Part shown: piece by piece, positions 1 to 6,604 of the stretch
How the letters are laid out: every line of letters starts with the position of its first letter
How positions within the stretch are numbered: the first letter of the stretch is position 1
Assembly: GCA_945872225.1 (NCBI GenBank)
Contig: CAMBZK010000046.1
Location: forward strand, 1 to 7,814
DNA length: 7,814 nt
Direction: 5' to 3'
Source of the DNA: a candidate division TM6 bacterium UASB124
Lineage (GTDB): Bacteria > Babelota > Babeliae > Babelales > RVW-14
Program-made: the position numbers and the translations under genes
Notes under the pieces: generated by a model
Databases searched by the model: none
What the model was told of the DNA's origin: nothing
Seen by the model: only the letters and a program-made list of their open reading frames with translations

Positions 1-104
1 GGTGCTCGAGTTTGTTCCTGGTTATTACAAGCATAGATAGTTCGAGTGGATATTTTAGGAAGCGGCTAAGTGAGTTGTTTTGGTGCTTGCGACAGTTTTT
101 TATT
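1..104 (+). other. Left edge: possible 3' end of an upstream gene
   Basis: No gene can be assigned here with confidence. The + frame starting at base 3 stays open for 54 codons and ends at a TGA at 165-167, so it would overlap the acpS start as ATGA. Its last third is simply a translation of the REP-like element (it reads ...PAPPELVEGRPVG...). The other two + frames stop at 34-36 and 38-40; either could equally be the true end of the upstream gene (the second reads VLEFVPGYYKHR then stop). Codon use in the long frame (AGG, CGA, CTA, GGA) is not like the clear genes downstream. I therefore leave it unresolved. No promoter or terminator is evident, apart from a T6 run at 96-101 just before the repeat. 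Confidence 0.3.
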
Positions 105-156
105 CCCGCTCCTCCTGAGCTTGTCGAAGGACGCCCCGTAGGGGTGAAAGAGCGGG
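105..156. repeat. REP-like structured element (three-way junction)
   Basis: The 52 bases fold neatly. An outer 7-bp stem pairs CCCGCTC (105-111) with GAGCGGG (150-156). Inside it are two hairpins. The first pairs TCCT (113-116) with AGGA (128-131) and continues through a tandem G-A mismatch (GA 117-118 against GA 126-127) to a G119-C125 pair. The second pairs CGCCCC (132-137) with GGGGTG (141-146), with one G-T pair and a GTA loop. The core, CCTGAGCTTGTCGAAGG, is of a type I recall seeing dispersed in diverse bacterial genomes, often translated as PELVEGR in spurious or real ORF ends. It ends 7 bases before the acpS ATG, so in RNA its 3' arm would cover the region where a ribosome site should lie. 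Whether it recurs in this genome cannot be seen here. Confidence 0.7.
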
Positions 157-163
157 CATCATT

Positions 164-589
164 ATGATTCTTGGCATAGGCACCGACATTGTCGACCCGG
201 CCCGCTTTATCCACTGGCAGCACTACAGTTTACCTCGCCTGCAGCGCGTATTTTCTGATGGTGAGCTTGCGGCTGCGATGGTGAACGGCTTGCTCGTTCC
301 TGAAAAATTGGCTGTGCGCTTTGCCGCAAAAGAGGCTTTTTATAAGGCACTTGCTGCAATGCTCGTGCGCCTTGGGCAAACGCATAAACCTGCGTCACTG
401 CTTGCTGTGTGCAAAGCTGTAGAGGTCGTTAATACGACCTGGCAAGTACCGACCTTGGTTGTTGATTGGGACTATCTGCAAGAGCTTTTTGCCTGTACGC
501 TTCCATCAGTAACGGTTGATTGCTCGTTAGCCCATGAAAAGGAGATGGTTGTGGCTTTTGTTATCGTGAGTGGTGTTTATGGATCGTAA
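164..589 (+). CDS. acpS: Holo-[acyl-carrier-protein] synthase (AcpS)
   Basis: This is a 4'-phosphopantetheinyl transferase that moves phosphopantetheine from CoA to a serine of apo-ACP, activating ACP for fatty acid and lipid A synthesis in the cytoplasm. The 141 residues match the AcpS family from end to end. The N-terminal motif GIGTDIV carries the metal-binding D8. The helix FAAKEAFYKAL (53-63) carries the metal ligand E57 and K61. The C-terminal strand SLAHEKEMVVAFVIV (121-135) corresponds to the usual S-x-S/A-H-x-x-x-A-A/V. The length is slightly above the typical 120-130. The ATG follows the REP-like element by 7 bases, with no clean ribosome site; only weak purine-rich bases at 147-156 precede it. 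The 3' end overlaps the next gene by 11 bases, suggesting coupled translation. Its product would charge the ACP used by LpxD further downstream. Confidence 0.93.
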   Translation: MILGIGTDIVDPARFIHWQHYSLPRLQRVFSDGELAAAMVNGLLVPEKLAVRFAAKEAFYKALAAMLVRLGQTHKPASLLAVCKAVEVVNTTWQVPTLVVDWDYLQELFACTLPSVTVDCSLAHEKEMVVAFVIVSGVYGS

Positions 590-2171
590 AAAATTAGGGC
601 ACATCCTAGCCGGATCGCTTATAGAAGGCCTTGCTATGCGGCTTGATACTGGCGCGACGCTTGAAGAGATCAAGACGGGCAAGTTTGTGTGTATTGAAGG
701 TACTTCGTATAAATTTTTCTCACTGATTACTGACTTGGAGCTGCAGGTCTCTAATCCCGATATCCTGCTCTTTCCTCCTAGCGAATCAGAAGTGCTTTTA
801 ACCAACATGGTCCGTAAGCGCGATATGTACGCCAAAGTGATGCTCCGACCAATGCTAATGATCGACCAAAAGCATCGCAATAAGATGCCGGTCAAAACGA
901 TCCCTTCACATTTTGCTTCCGTCTTTGAAGCGACGGCGCACGACGTTTCAGAGATTTTTGGTGATGAGCAAGATGACAAAAAATATTTCAATATCGGGAT
1001 GCCGCTTGATATGACGGTGCCAGTGTGTATTGACCTTGATCGCTTGGTCGAGCGAAGCAGTGGTATCTTTGGTAAGACGGGAACAGGGAAAACCTTTATT
1101 ACCCGGTTGATTCTTGCAGGGCTTATTAAAAATGAGCGCGCCGTTAATTTGATTTTTGATATGCATAGTGAATATGGCTTTCAGGCGCGCAAAGAGGGTG
1201 GTGGCTACGCGTTTGTTAAAGGGCTGAAGACATTATTCCCCAGTAAGGTGGCGATCTTCTCGCTTGATCCTGACTCAACGCGTCGTCGTGGTGGTAGCCC
1301 TGATGTTGAGGTGGTTTTAAGCTTGCAGGATATTCGCGTAGAAGATGTGATGCCTCTGCAAGATGAGCTTAATCTGCATCCAACGGCATTAGAAGCGGCG
1401 TATCTGATAGCGAGCAAATATAAAAACGATTGGCTGCGTGTTTTGCTTGAGCAGGAGACAACGCTTAAAGAGTTTGCTGCTGAGATCGGTGCCCATGCGG
1501 AGTCGGTTGGGGCTTTGTATCGCAAACTCAAGCGCTTAGAAAAATTCCCATTCATAACCCGCTCTGTTGGGGGATCTTCAATTATTGACCGCATGATTGA
1601 GTACCTGGATAAGGGTATTCATGTGGTCCTCGAGTTTGGGAATCAGACCTCAATGCTGTGCTACCTCCTGGTGGCAAATATTATTTCACGACGTATTCAC
1701 GAAGCTTACGTCGCAAAAACAGAAGCTTTTCTTGCCTCGCAAAATACGAGTGATCAGCCGCGACAGTTGATTATTACAATCGAAGAGGCGCATAAGTTCT
1801 TAAATCCTACAGCAGCGCGGCAGACCATTTTTGGCATTATTGCCCGTGAAATGCGTAAATATTATGTTGCGCTCTTGGTCGTTGATCAGCGACCATCGGG
1901 CATTGACCCTGAGATTTTATCGCAGATCGGTACCAAAATTATTGCGCAGCTTAACGATGAAAAAGATATTCAGGCAGCGCTGACCGGTGTCAGCAATGCT
2001 GGAGGCTTGCGATCTATTTTAGCTACACTTGATTCTAAAAAACAGGCGCTAGTAATGGGCCATGCAATGCCAATGCCGGTCGTTATCAAAACACGTGAGT
2101 ACGATGAGACGTTTTATCAGGCGATGACGAGCGGCAAAAGCGCCAAGCAACTTATTGATGAAATTTTTTAG
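579..2171 (+). CDS. HerA/DUF87-type hexameric ATPase
   Basis: The predicted 530-residue protein is a P-loop ATPase of the HerA-FtsK superfamily. Residues about 1-100 look like the small N-terminal HAS-barrel domain. The Walker A motif GKTGTGKT lies at 165-172 (K171). It is followed by FDMHSEYG (193-200), the HerA counterpart of D-x-x-x-E-Y. Walker B ends in EEAH (402-405). IAREMRKY (421-428) and DQRPSGIDPEILSQ (436-449) match the arginine-finger and sensor region of DUF87 proteins. An insertion of about 130 residues (roughly 240-370) lies between the two Walker motifs, as is usual in this family. Family members act as ring-shaped DNA translocases, often with the nuclease NurA or with antiphage effectors. 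No NurA or effector gene lies next to this one, so the role is unknown. I chose ATG 579, preceded by a weak GAG/TGG site inside acpS; an in-frame GTG at 570 would add three residues. Confidence 0.88.
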   Translation: MDRKKLGHILAGSLIEGLAMRLDTGATLEEIKTGKFVCIEGTSYKFFSLITDLELQVSNPDILLFPPSESEVLLTNMVRKRDMYAKVMLRPMLMIDQKHRNKMPVKTIPSHFASVFEATAHDVSEIFGDEQDDKKYFNIGMPLDMTVPVCIDLDRLVERSSGIFGKTGTGKTFITRLILAGLIKNERAVNLIFDMHSEYGFQARKEGGGYAFVKGLKTLFPSKVAIFSLDPDSTRRRGGSPDVEVVLSLQDIRVEDVMPLQDELNLHPTALEAAYLIASKYKNDWLRVLLEQETTLKEFAAEIGAHAESVGALYRKLKRLEKFPFITRSVGGSSIIDRMIEYLDKGIHVVLEFGNQTSMLCYLLVANIISRRIHEAYVAKTEAFLASQNTSDQPRQLIITIEEAHKFLNPTAARQTIFGIIAREMRKYYVALLVVDQRPSGIDPEILSQIGTKIIAQLNDEKDIQAALTGVSNAGGLRSILATLDSKKQALVMGHAMPMPVVIKTREYDETFYQAMTSGKSAKQLIDEIF

Positions 2172-2253
2172 CACGCATCGCATTGACGCAAATCAGCAAA
2201 AAAGTTACCCTGACCGATAATCGTGTCTGTACAATTTTTTAAAGGAGAATCGT
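2172..2253 (+). promoter_or_regulatory. Gap before skp; strong ribosome site 2241-2247
   Basis: The 82-base gap between the ATPase gene and skp ends in AAAGGAG (2241-2247), six bases before the skp ATG. This is the strongest Shine-Dalgarno sequence in the window and it fixes the start. A promoter is plausible but not convincing. GATAAT (2216-2221) could be a -10 giving a leader of about 26 bases, but nothing good lies 16-18 bases upstream, and TTGACG (2183-2188) is 27 bases away. No terminator hairpin was found behind the ATPase gene. Confidence 0.5.
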
Positions 2254-2868
2254 ATGAATAAAATGCTTGCAGCAGCGGCTGTGTTGGCCATTGGTGGTGT
2301 GTGCAACGTTCAAGGAGAAGGAGCATCGGTGAAGGGTGGATTTGTATCAGTTGATAGCCTAGCGATTATGCAAAAATCACTTGAGGGCAAAGAGCTCTCA
2401 GGCAAGATTCAGCAAGACATTGATAGCTTTCAAGTAGATATCAAAAAGGCGCAAAAAGAGCTTTCAGACAAGCAAGAAGCATTGAACAAACAGTCAAAGG
2501 TACTGAGCAAAGATGCGTTTGATCAAAAGGCTGAAGAGCTGAATAGCACAAGAAAATCATATGAAATGAGCTTTGCAGCAAAAGAAGAACAACTTCGTGC
2601 GAGCATTCAAAAGCAACAGTTGGCATTGCGTGATCGTCAAATGAAGATTATCGGGGGTATTTTTGATAAAGAAGGTTATGCCGCAATTATCGATAAAAAT
2701 GCTCCTGGTGTTTTGTTTGTTTCAAACACCATAGATAAAACGGATGATGTTCTTAAAGCGATTGATGCCAATTTTGCTACGAGCAAAAAAACTGAAGATG
2801 TTCTTGGCAACAAAACAGTTCTTGCTAAAGCACCAGCTGCGGCGGATGCAAAAGTAAAAACGGCATAA
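2254..2868 (+). CDS. skp: OmpH/Skp-family periplasmic chaperone
   Basis: This is a predicted exported chaperone that holds unfolded outer-membrane proteins in the periplasm as they travel to the BAM machinery. The 204 residues begin with a signal peptide (MNKMLAAAAVLAIGGV...), with likely cleavage near residues 21-24. A short strand GFVSVDSLAIM (29-39) opens the mature protein, matching the small trimerisation body of Skp. Residues about 45-130 are a charged, Gln/Lys/Glu-rich helical stretch forming the coiled-coil tentacles. The chain then returns to the body through IIGGIFDKEGYAAIIDKN (132-149). The C-terminus (about 185-204) is an Ala/Lys-rich tail. Mature length is slightly above the usual 140-160. 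Translation ends in tandem stops TAATAA. lpxD follows after 20 bases, the same order as in many Gram-negative genomes, which supports the call. Sequence identity to characterised Skp appears low, so exact client range is inference. Confidence 0.85.
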   Translation: MNKMLAAAAVLAIGGVCNVQGEGASVKGGFVSVDSLAIMQKSLEGKELSGKIQQDIDSFQVDIKKAQKELSDKQEALNKQSKVLSKDAFDQKAEELNSTRKSYEMSFAAKEEQLRASIQKQQLALRDRQMKIIGGIFDKEGYAAIIDKNAPGVLFVSNTIDKTDDVLKAIDANFATSKKTEDVLGNKTVLAKAPAAADAKVKTA

Positions 2869-2888
2869 TAAATTTTTAGTAGAGTCTT

Positions 2889-3929
2889 ATGAATATTAAC
2901 CTGCCCCTGCACGCTATTCTTGCTGTATTGCCTGATGTAAAGGCTTGCACAGCTGAGCAATCTCTTGTTTTTCAAGCGATAACGTCGCTCGAAAACGCAG
3001 CCGCTACTGATCTTGCTGTTATGCTTGATCGTGGTGATGCATCGGTGTTTGATCCAGTTTCACTCAAAGCGGTTGAGCGTAGTCGTGCGGGGGCGGTTTT
3101 GGCGGGGTGTGATATTCCAGGAAAACCAACTATTGTTGTGGCCGATGTCGTTAAAGCCTATGATGCGCTTACGGCATATGTCCTTCAGCAGCGTTGTTAT
3201 GAAGCGGCAAGTATTGCACCCTCTGCAATTATTCATCCATCGGCAGTTATTGATATTGGGGCTGTTGTTGGCAATAATGCTGTTGTTCATGCTTTGGCTT
3301 ACGTTGGCCAGGGAGCCGTTATTGGTGATGAGGCGGTCATTCATCCTGGCGCAAAAATCTTACATGGCTGTATCATCGGGGCTCAAAGCATAATTCATGC
3401 AAATGCGGTTATTGGTGCTGATGGCTTTGGCTATCAACTTACGCGTCAGGGCATGCGCAAACTGACGCATATTGGCATTGTGCGGATTGGTAACCAGGTT
3501 GAAATTGGTGCTAATTGCATGATTGATAGGGCGATGTTTGAAGAGACTATCATTGGTGATGCCACTAAAATTGATAATGGTGTGCATATTGCGCACAACG
3601 TGAAAATTGGCTTTTCGACCGCTATTTTAGCGCAGACCGGCATTGCTGGTAGTGTTGTGATTGGCAATGGCTGTCAGATTGGTGGGCAAGTGGCGATTAA
3701 AGATCACGTGACCATTGGGGATGGGGCAAAAATTGTATCAAAAAGCGCGGTAATGAATGATGTCTCCGCTGGTGAAACGGTGTGTGGTATCCCTGCCATT
3801 CCCTTCGCTCAGTGGAAGCGCATTACTGTTTCGTTATCTAAAGTGCCAGACATCATTAAGCTTGCAAAGCAATTTACAGCGCCAACACACAAAGCTCGAG
3901 CCTGGTGGCAGCGCTTTTTGGGGGCGTGA
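2889..3929 (+). CDS. lpxD: UDP-3-O-acylglucosamine N-acyltransferase (LpxD)
   Basis: LpxD transfers a 3-hydroxyacyl chain from ACP to the 2-amino group of UDP-3-O-acylglucosamine, an early cytoplasmic step of lipid A synthesis. The 346 residues match the family in length and plan. Residues 1-105 form the N-terminal uridine-binding domain. From about 108 the protein is a left-handed beta helix built of hexapeptide repeats (I/V-G-x-x-A-x-I-x type). The signature GADGFGY lies at 176-182, and IDNGVHIAHNV (228-238) contains H236, equivalent to the catalytic His239 of E. coli. A helical C-terminal tail (about 305-346) corresponds to the ACP-binding part. The start ATG has only a weak site (AGAG at 2881-2884) and may depend on read-through from skp. 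The stop TGA overlaps the next start as TGATG. A complete lipid A pathway would need lpxA, lpxC and others, which are not in this window. Confidence 0.95.
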   Translation: MNINLPLHAILAVLPDVKACTAEQSLVFQAITSLENAAATDLAVMLDRGDASVFDPVSLKAVERSRAGAVLAGCDIPGKPTIVVADVVKAYDALTAYVLQQRCYEAASIAPSAIIHPSAVIDIGAVVGNNAVVHALAYVGQGAVIGDEAVIHPGAKILHGCIIGAQSIIHANAVIGADGFGYQLTRQGMRKLTHIGIVRIGNQVEIGANCMIDRAMFEETIIGDATKIDNGVHIAHNVKIGFSTAILAQTGIAGSVVIGNGCQIGGQVAIKDHVTIGDGAKIVSKSAVMNDVSAGETVCGIPAIPFAQWKRITVSLSKVPDIIKLAKQFTAPTHKARAWWQRFLGA

Positions 3930-4828
3930 TGTCATCTCCCTGTATTGTTGGTTTTCATGAGAGCGTCTTAGCGCCAACGCTTGCGAAAGCACTCGATGTG
4001 CCGCATCAAAAATTATACCCAACTCTATTTTCCGATGGTGAATTTGCACTACCAAAAATACAGCTCACGGGTATTGACCATGTGATTTTTGTCGTTGATT
4101 TTTTATGTGCTGGCAATGAGCTTATTCATGTTGAACTACTTGCAGTTACGCTGTTGCTCCGCCAGTTGGTGCAGCAAGGGGTTGCTCGTGTTACCCTCGT
4201 AATGCCTTATTTGCCCTACGATCGTGCTGATCGTTTAGATGAAACGCCAATGGCTCTTGTGCTCGATCAGTTGGGTCGCTTCACCAGTGGTTGCTTAATT
4301 ACGCTTGATGTGCATAAAGAATTAGACCAGCAGCCATTAGTTTTATCCTATAAAACAGATATGTTATGGCATAAATTAGCTGAATCATTGGCGGCTAAGG
4401 ATGATCTTGTTGTTGTCTCTCCTGACCATGGAGGCATTGGCCGCGCCAAGCGACTTGCACAGCTGCTTGATGTCCCTTTCGGGATTATGGCTAAGCAGCG
4501 TAATGATTTTGGCGATGTGCATATGCATAGTTTAACAAGCGATGTTAGTGGTAAAACCGTACTGTTGCGTGATGATATGGTAGACACCGGTAAAACAGCA
4601 GCTGAGGCTGTTGCTATGCTCAAGCAGCAGGGGGCTACTCGCGTGTTTGGCTTATTCACCCACCCTATACTTTCTCAGGGGGCTGAGGTACGGTTACAAC
4701 AAGCAGCATTTGAAGGCATTTTTTTTACCAACTCATTGATTAAAGTACCACTGCCATTTGCAAAAGTAATTCAGCTTGATGGTTTGCTGACAGAAGCATT
4801 GCTGCAGCATTTACAGCAAATAATCTAA
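3929..4828 (+). CDS. prs: Divergent ribose-phosphate pyrophosphokinase (PRPP synthetase)
   Basis: This is predicted to make PRPP from ribose 5-phosphate and ATP, for nucleotide, histidine and tryptophan synthesis. From ATG 3929 it has 299 residues, somewhat shorter than the usual 310-320. Family landmarks in order are: FSDGE (34-38); PYLPYDRADR (93-102, canonical PYxxYARQDR); LDVHK (126-130) with the conserved H129; VVSPDHGGIGRAK (162-174); the flexible-loop basic residues K189-Q190-R191 (canonical KRR); the PRPP loop DDMVDTGKT (215-223, canonical DDMxDTGGT); and THPILS (244-249). The overall fold and binding sites are therefore retained, but several near-invariant positions differ (RADR, KQR, GK). 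The start shares one base with the lpxD stop (TGATG), with GGGGG (3920-3924) just upstream. A GTG at 3905 in the same frame lies wholly inside lpxD and is less likely. A specialised paralog cannot be excluded. Confidence 0.85.
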   Translation: MSSPCIVGFHESVLAPTLAKALDVPHQKLYPTLFSDGEFALPKIQLTGIDHVIFVVDFLCAGNELIHVELLAVTLLLRQLVQQGVARVTLVMPYLPYDRADRLDETPMALVLDQLGRFTSGCLITLDVHKELDQQPLVLSYKTDMLWHKLAESLAAKDDLVVVSPDHGGIGRAKRLAQLLDVPFGIMAKQRNDFGDVHMHSLTSDVSGKTVLLRDDMVDTGKTAAEAVAMLKQQGATRVFGLFTHPILSQGAEVRLQQAAFEGIFFTNSLIKVPLPFAKVIQLDGLLTEALLQHLQQII

Positions 4829-4833
4829 GGGAG
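4827..4833 (+). promoter_or_regulatory. Ribosome binding site fixing the pth start
   Basis: AAGGGAG begins on the last two bases of the prs stop codon and sits seven bases before ATG 4841. It makes ATG 4841 the likely start rather than the in-frame TTG at 4835, which would be only one base from the site. Confidence 0.75.
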
Positions 4834-4840
4834 CTTGTAT

Positions 4841-5377
4841 ATGGAACCAACATACAACAAGGCGGAAATTCGTGCGATTATTGGCCTGGGTAACCCAGGG
4901 ACTCAGTTTTATCGTAATAGGCATAACATAGGGTTTCGTGTCCTCGATACCATTGCAAAGGCGCACGATGCTTCATGGCGCGAGGCAAGTACTATGCTGT
5001 ACGCCACTATTCGTCCTGCGGGTATTGAGCATGATATTTACCTCGTCAAGCCAATTACCTATATGAATAGCTCAGGGTTGGTTATGCCGTGGCTTACTAA
5101 AAAGGGGATTAAGCCAGAGCAGATATTGGTAGCTCATGATGAGCTGGAAAAAAAGTTTTCGCAGTTGGTGCTTAAGCTAGGTGGTAGTCACAAGGGGCAC
5201 AATGGCCTTAAGTCCATTATTAGCGCGGTTGGGCCGCTGTTTTGGCGCCTTAAATTTGGCATAGATCGCCCTGGCGATCGAGAGCACGTGCCTAATTATG
5301 TGCTTGCTGATTTTACACCGGAGCAGGAATTGGCGGTGCCAGCCCTGCTAGAGAAGGCAAAGGGCTTACTTATTTAA
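4841..5377 (+). CDS. pth: Peptidyl-tRNA hydrolase (Pth)
   Basis: Pth cleaves the ester bond of peptidyl-tRNAs that drop off ribosomes and recycles the tRNA. The 178 residues from ATG 4841 cover the family, on the short side (E. coli about 194). The opening strand GLGNPG (15-20) contains N18. RHNIGF (27-32) contains the catalytic H28. KPITYMNSSG (70-79) contains N76. VAHDELE (97-103) contains D100, which pairs with the histidine. GGSHKGHNGLKSI (114-126) contains N121. These correspond to N10, H20, N68, D93 and N114 of the E. coli enzyme. The C-terminal lid helix is shortened. Spacing of 12 bases to prs implies one transcript. In many bacteria prs and pth are neighbours (usually with rplY between), which fits this arrangement. 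No convincing terminator follows; AGCC (5387-5390) and GGCT (5396-5399) can make only a 4-bp stem. Confidence 0.95.
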   Translation: MEPTYNKAEIRAIIGLGNPGTQFYRNRHNIGFRVLDTIAKAHDASWREASTMLYATIRPAGIEHDIYLVKPITYMNSSGLVMPWLTKKGIKPEQILVAHDELEKKFSQLVLKLGGSHKGHNGLKSIISAVGPLFWRLKFGIDRPGDREHVPNYVLADFTPEQELAVPALLEKAKGLLI

Positions 5378-5384
5378 GAAAAAA

Positions 5385-5470
5385 TAAGCCAAAAGGGCTC
5401 ATTTTGCCAATGATTTATGTTTATGTTATAGTTTCGCATCTAAGCTAATTTTAGCGCTCATTTTGGCTAA
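5385..5470. repeat. Small direct and inverted repeats around the efp promoter
   Basis: The 10-mer GCTCATTTTG occurs at 5397-5406 and again at 5456-5465, 59 bases apart; the first copy overlaps the -35 element. Separately, TAAGCCAAAA (5385-5394) is a 9-of-10 inverted match to TTTTGGCTAA (5461-5470), so the promoter is bracketed. Within the leader, TTAGC (5451-5455) can pair either with GCTAA at 5444-5448 or with GCTAA at 5466-5470, giving two mutually exclusive short hairpins. These could be operator half-sites or a small leader switch, or chance in AT-rich DNA. Confidence 0.4.
5404..5432 (+). promoter_or_regulatory. Sigma-70-type promoter for efp-nusB-kdsA
   Basis: TTGCCA (5404-5409) matches the -35 consensus at five of six positions. 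After exactly 17 bases comes TATAGT (5427-5432), five of six to the -10 consensus, preceded by the extended -10 dinucleotide TG at 5424-5425. Transcription would begin near A5438, giving a leader of about 48 bases before the efp start. This is the best promoter match I see in the window, and it lies in the only sizeable gap between pth and efp. Confidence 0.7.
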
Positions 5471-5485
5471 CTTTGAAAGGTCGCT

Positions 5486-6046
5486 GTGATTTCAACATCT
5501 GATTTTCGTAAGGGATCAACTAAAATCCTGTTCAATAATGAACCATGGTTGATACTTGATTACCATTCGGTGAAACCAGGTAAGGGTGGTACTTACCTTA
5601 AGACTAAGATGAAAAACTTGCTCACCGGTCGTGTTTTAGAAGAAACATTCCGTTCAGCGGAAAAGTTTCCTGAGCCAGATCTTGAGCAAAAGCAAATGCA
5701 GTATTTGTATAAAGATGAACATTATCAGTTTATGGACCAAGAGACTTTTGAACAAGTTGGCTTCAACGAAGATCAAATTGAGCAAGTAAAGCGTTACCTG
5801 AAAGAGGGCATTAATTACGATGTTCTTAATTTTCAAGGGTTACCAATCTTGGTAGAGCCACCAATGTTTATGGTTCTTGAAGTGGTTGAAACGGTGCCCG
5901 GTGTTAAAGGTGATACCGCTCAAGGTGGCAATAAGCCTGCAAAACTTGAGTCTGGTGTAACGGTCAGCGTGCCACTGTTCATCAATGAAGGCCATAAAGT
6001 TAAAGTAGATACACGCGAAGACAAGTACATCGAAAAAGTTGGCTAG
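5486..6046 (+). CDS. efp: Elongation factor P
   Basis: EF-P binds ribosomes stalled at polyproline stretches and stimulates peptide bond formation. The 186 residues show all three beta-barrel domains. An N-terminal KOW-like domain (about 1-65) holds the loop VKPGKGGTY (29-37) with K33 at the tip, equivalent to the modified Lys34 of E. coli. The middle domain (about 66-128) contains YLYKDEHYQFMDQETFEQ. The C-terminal domain (about 129-186) contains the EF-P signature LEVVETVPGVKGDTAQGG. The start is a GTG at 5486, preceded by GAAAGG (5475-5480); no ATG fits the family N-terminus. A lysine at the tip and a tyrosine-free PGKG loop suggest EpmA/EpmB-type lysylation rather than rhamnosylation (which needs Arg), but no modification gene is in this window. 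It is first in a likely efp-nusB-kdsA transcript. Confidence 0.96.
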   Translation: MISTSDFRKGSTKILFNNEPWLILDYHSVKPGKGGTYLKTKMKNLLTGRVLEETFRSAEKFPEPDLEQKQMQYLYKDEHYQFMDQETFEQVGFNEDQIEQVKRYLKEGINYDVLNFQGLPILVEPPMFMVLEVVETVPGVKGDTAQGGNKPAKLESGVTVSVPLFINEGHKVKVDTREDKYIEKVG

Positions 6047-6058
6047 ATCAGAAGTATT

Positions 6059-6604
6059 ATGAACGATAATAAAAACAACCTTGATGATTTAAACATTATT
6101 CCTATTGACCAAGAGCTCGATGAAGAGGCCCTTGCTCAGCAGCAGTTGCAAGAAGATCTTGAAGATGAGCTTGCGCTCAAAATTAAGCTGAGCTCGCGGC
6201 GTGATGAGCGCCATTTGGCGTTTTACCTCTTGTATGCAATTGATCGTTCTGATTACGAACTAGAGCTTGAAGATGCAATTGACGATTTTGAGCAGGCATT
6301 TGAGGGATTAATTCCTCGTCAATCATTTGCGGTTATAGTAGTAGATGGCGTTATAAAGCAGCGTGAGCTCTTTGATCAGCAGCTCGTCCCGCATTTGAAG
6401 AATTGGCGATTAGAGCGGATTGGTTGCTGTACTAAGCTGATTCTGCACATGGCGATGTGGGAATTTACACAAGATAACGCAATTGCCTCAATTATCATTA
6501 ATGAAGCAATTGAGTTGGCAAAAGAGTTTGCTGAAAAAGATGCGTATAAATTTATAAACGGCATTTTGGATGAAATGACTAAAAAGAAGAGCGAAGCTGT
6601 ATGA
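6059..6604 (+). CDS. nusB: Transcription antitermination factor NusB with acidic N-terminal extension
   Basis: NusB binds boxA RNA with NusE (ribosomal protein S10) and helps RNA polymerase read through rRNA operons. The family domain occupies about 47-175 of the 181 residues. It opens with SRRDERHLAFYLLYAID (46-62), the counterpart of RRxARExALQxLY. The C-terminal half is typical: RLERIGCCTKLILHMAMWEF (117-136), then IIINEAIELAKEFAEKDAYK (145-164) and FINGILDEM. Residues 1-46 are an extra segment with about 13 Asp/Glu and few basic residues, probably flexible; many NusB proteins start directly at the RR motif. ATG 6059 lies 12 bases after the efp stop with a weak AGAAG site; a shorter product from an internal TTG is possible. 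The stop overlaps the kdsA start as ATGA. Confidence 0.9.
   Translation: MNDNKNNLDDLNIIPIDQELDEEALAQQQLQEDLEDELALKIKLSSRRDERHLAFYLLYAIDRSDYELELEDAIDDFEQAFEGLIPRQSFAVIVVDGVIKQRELFDQQLVPHLKNWRLERIGCCTKLILHMAMWEFTQDNAIASIIINEAIELAKEFAEKDAYKFINGILDEMTKKKSEAV

Noticed and set aside
527..991. A 154-codon open frame on the - strand
   Set aside because: It lies opposite the well-supported acpS and ATPase genes, has a low-complexity Ser-rich translation and shows no motif; it is a shadow of the + strand codon pattern.
1205..1594. A 129-codon open frame on the - strand
   Set aside because: It is antisense to the middle of the ATPase gene, Ser/Arg rich, with no ribosome site or recognisable domain.
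2205..2235. TTACCC / TACAAT as a promoter for skp
   Set aside because: The spacer is 19 bases, and transcription would start at about 2242, inside the ribosome site, leaving no functional leader.
2254..2310. Possible lipoprotein signal at C17 of Skp
   Set aside because: The residues before the cysteine are G-G-V, and the -1 position Val does not fit a lipobox; an ordinary signal peptide is more likely.
3013..3393. A 126-codon + frame inside lpxD
   Set aside because: It is a +1 shadow of the regular hexapeptide-repeat codons of lpxD, giving a Leu/Met-rich nonsense protein.
5264..5279. Inverted repeat GATCGCC-CT-GGCGATC in pth
   Set aside because: It is explained by the coding of the conserved D-R-P-G-D-R segment, has no T-tract, and is a lone 7-bp palindrome.
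5387..5405. Terminator after pth
   Set aside because: The stem AGCC/GGCT is only 4 bp and the following T run is four bases; too weak to call.
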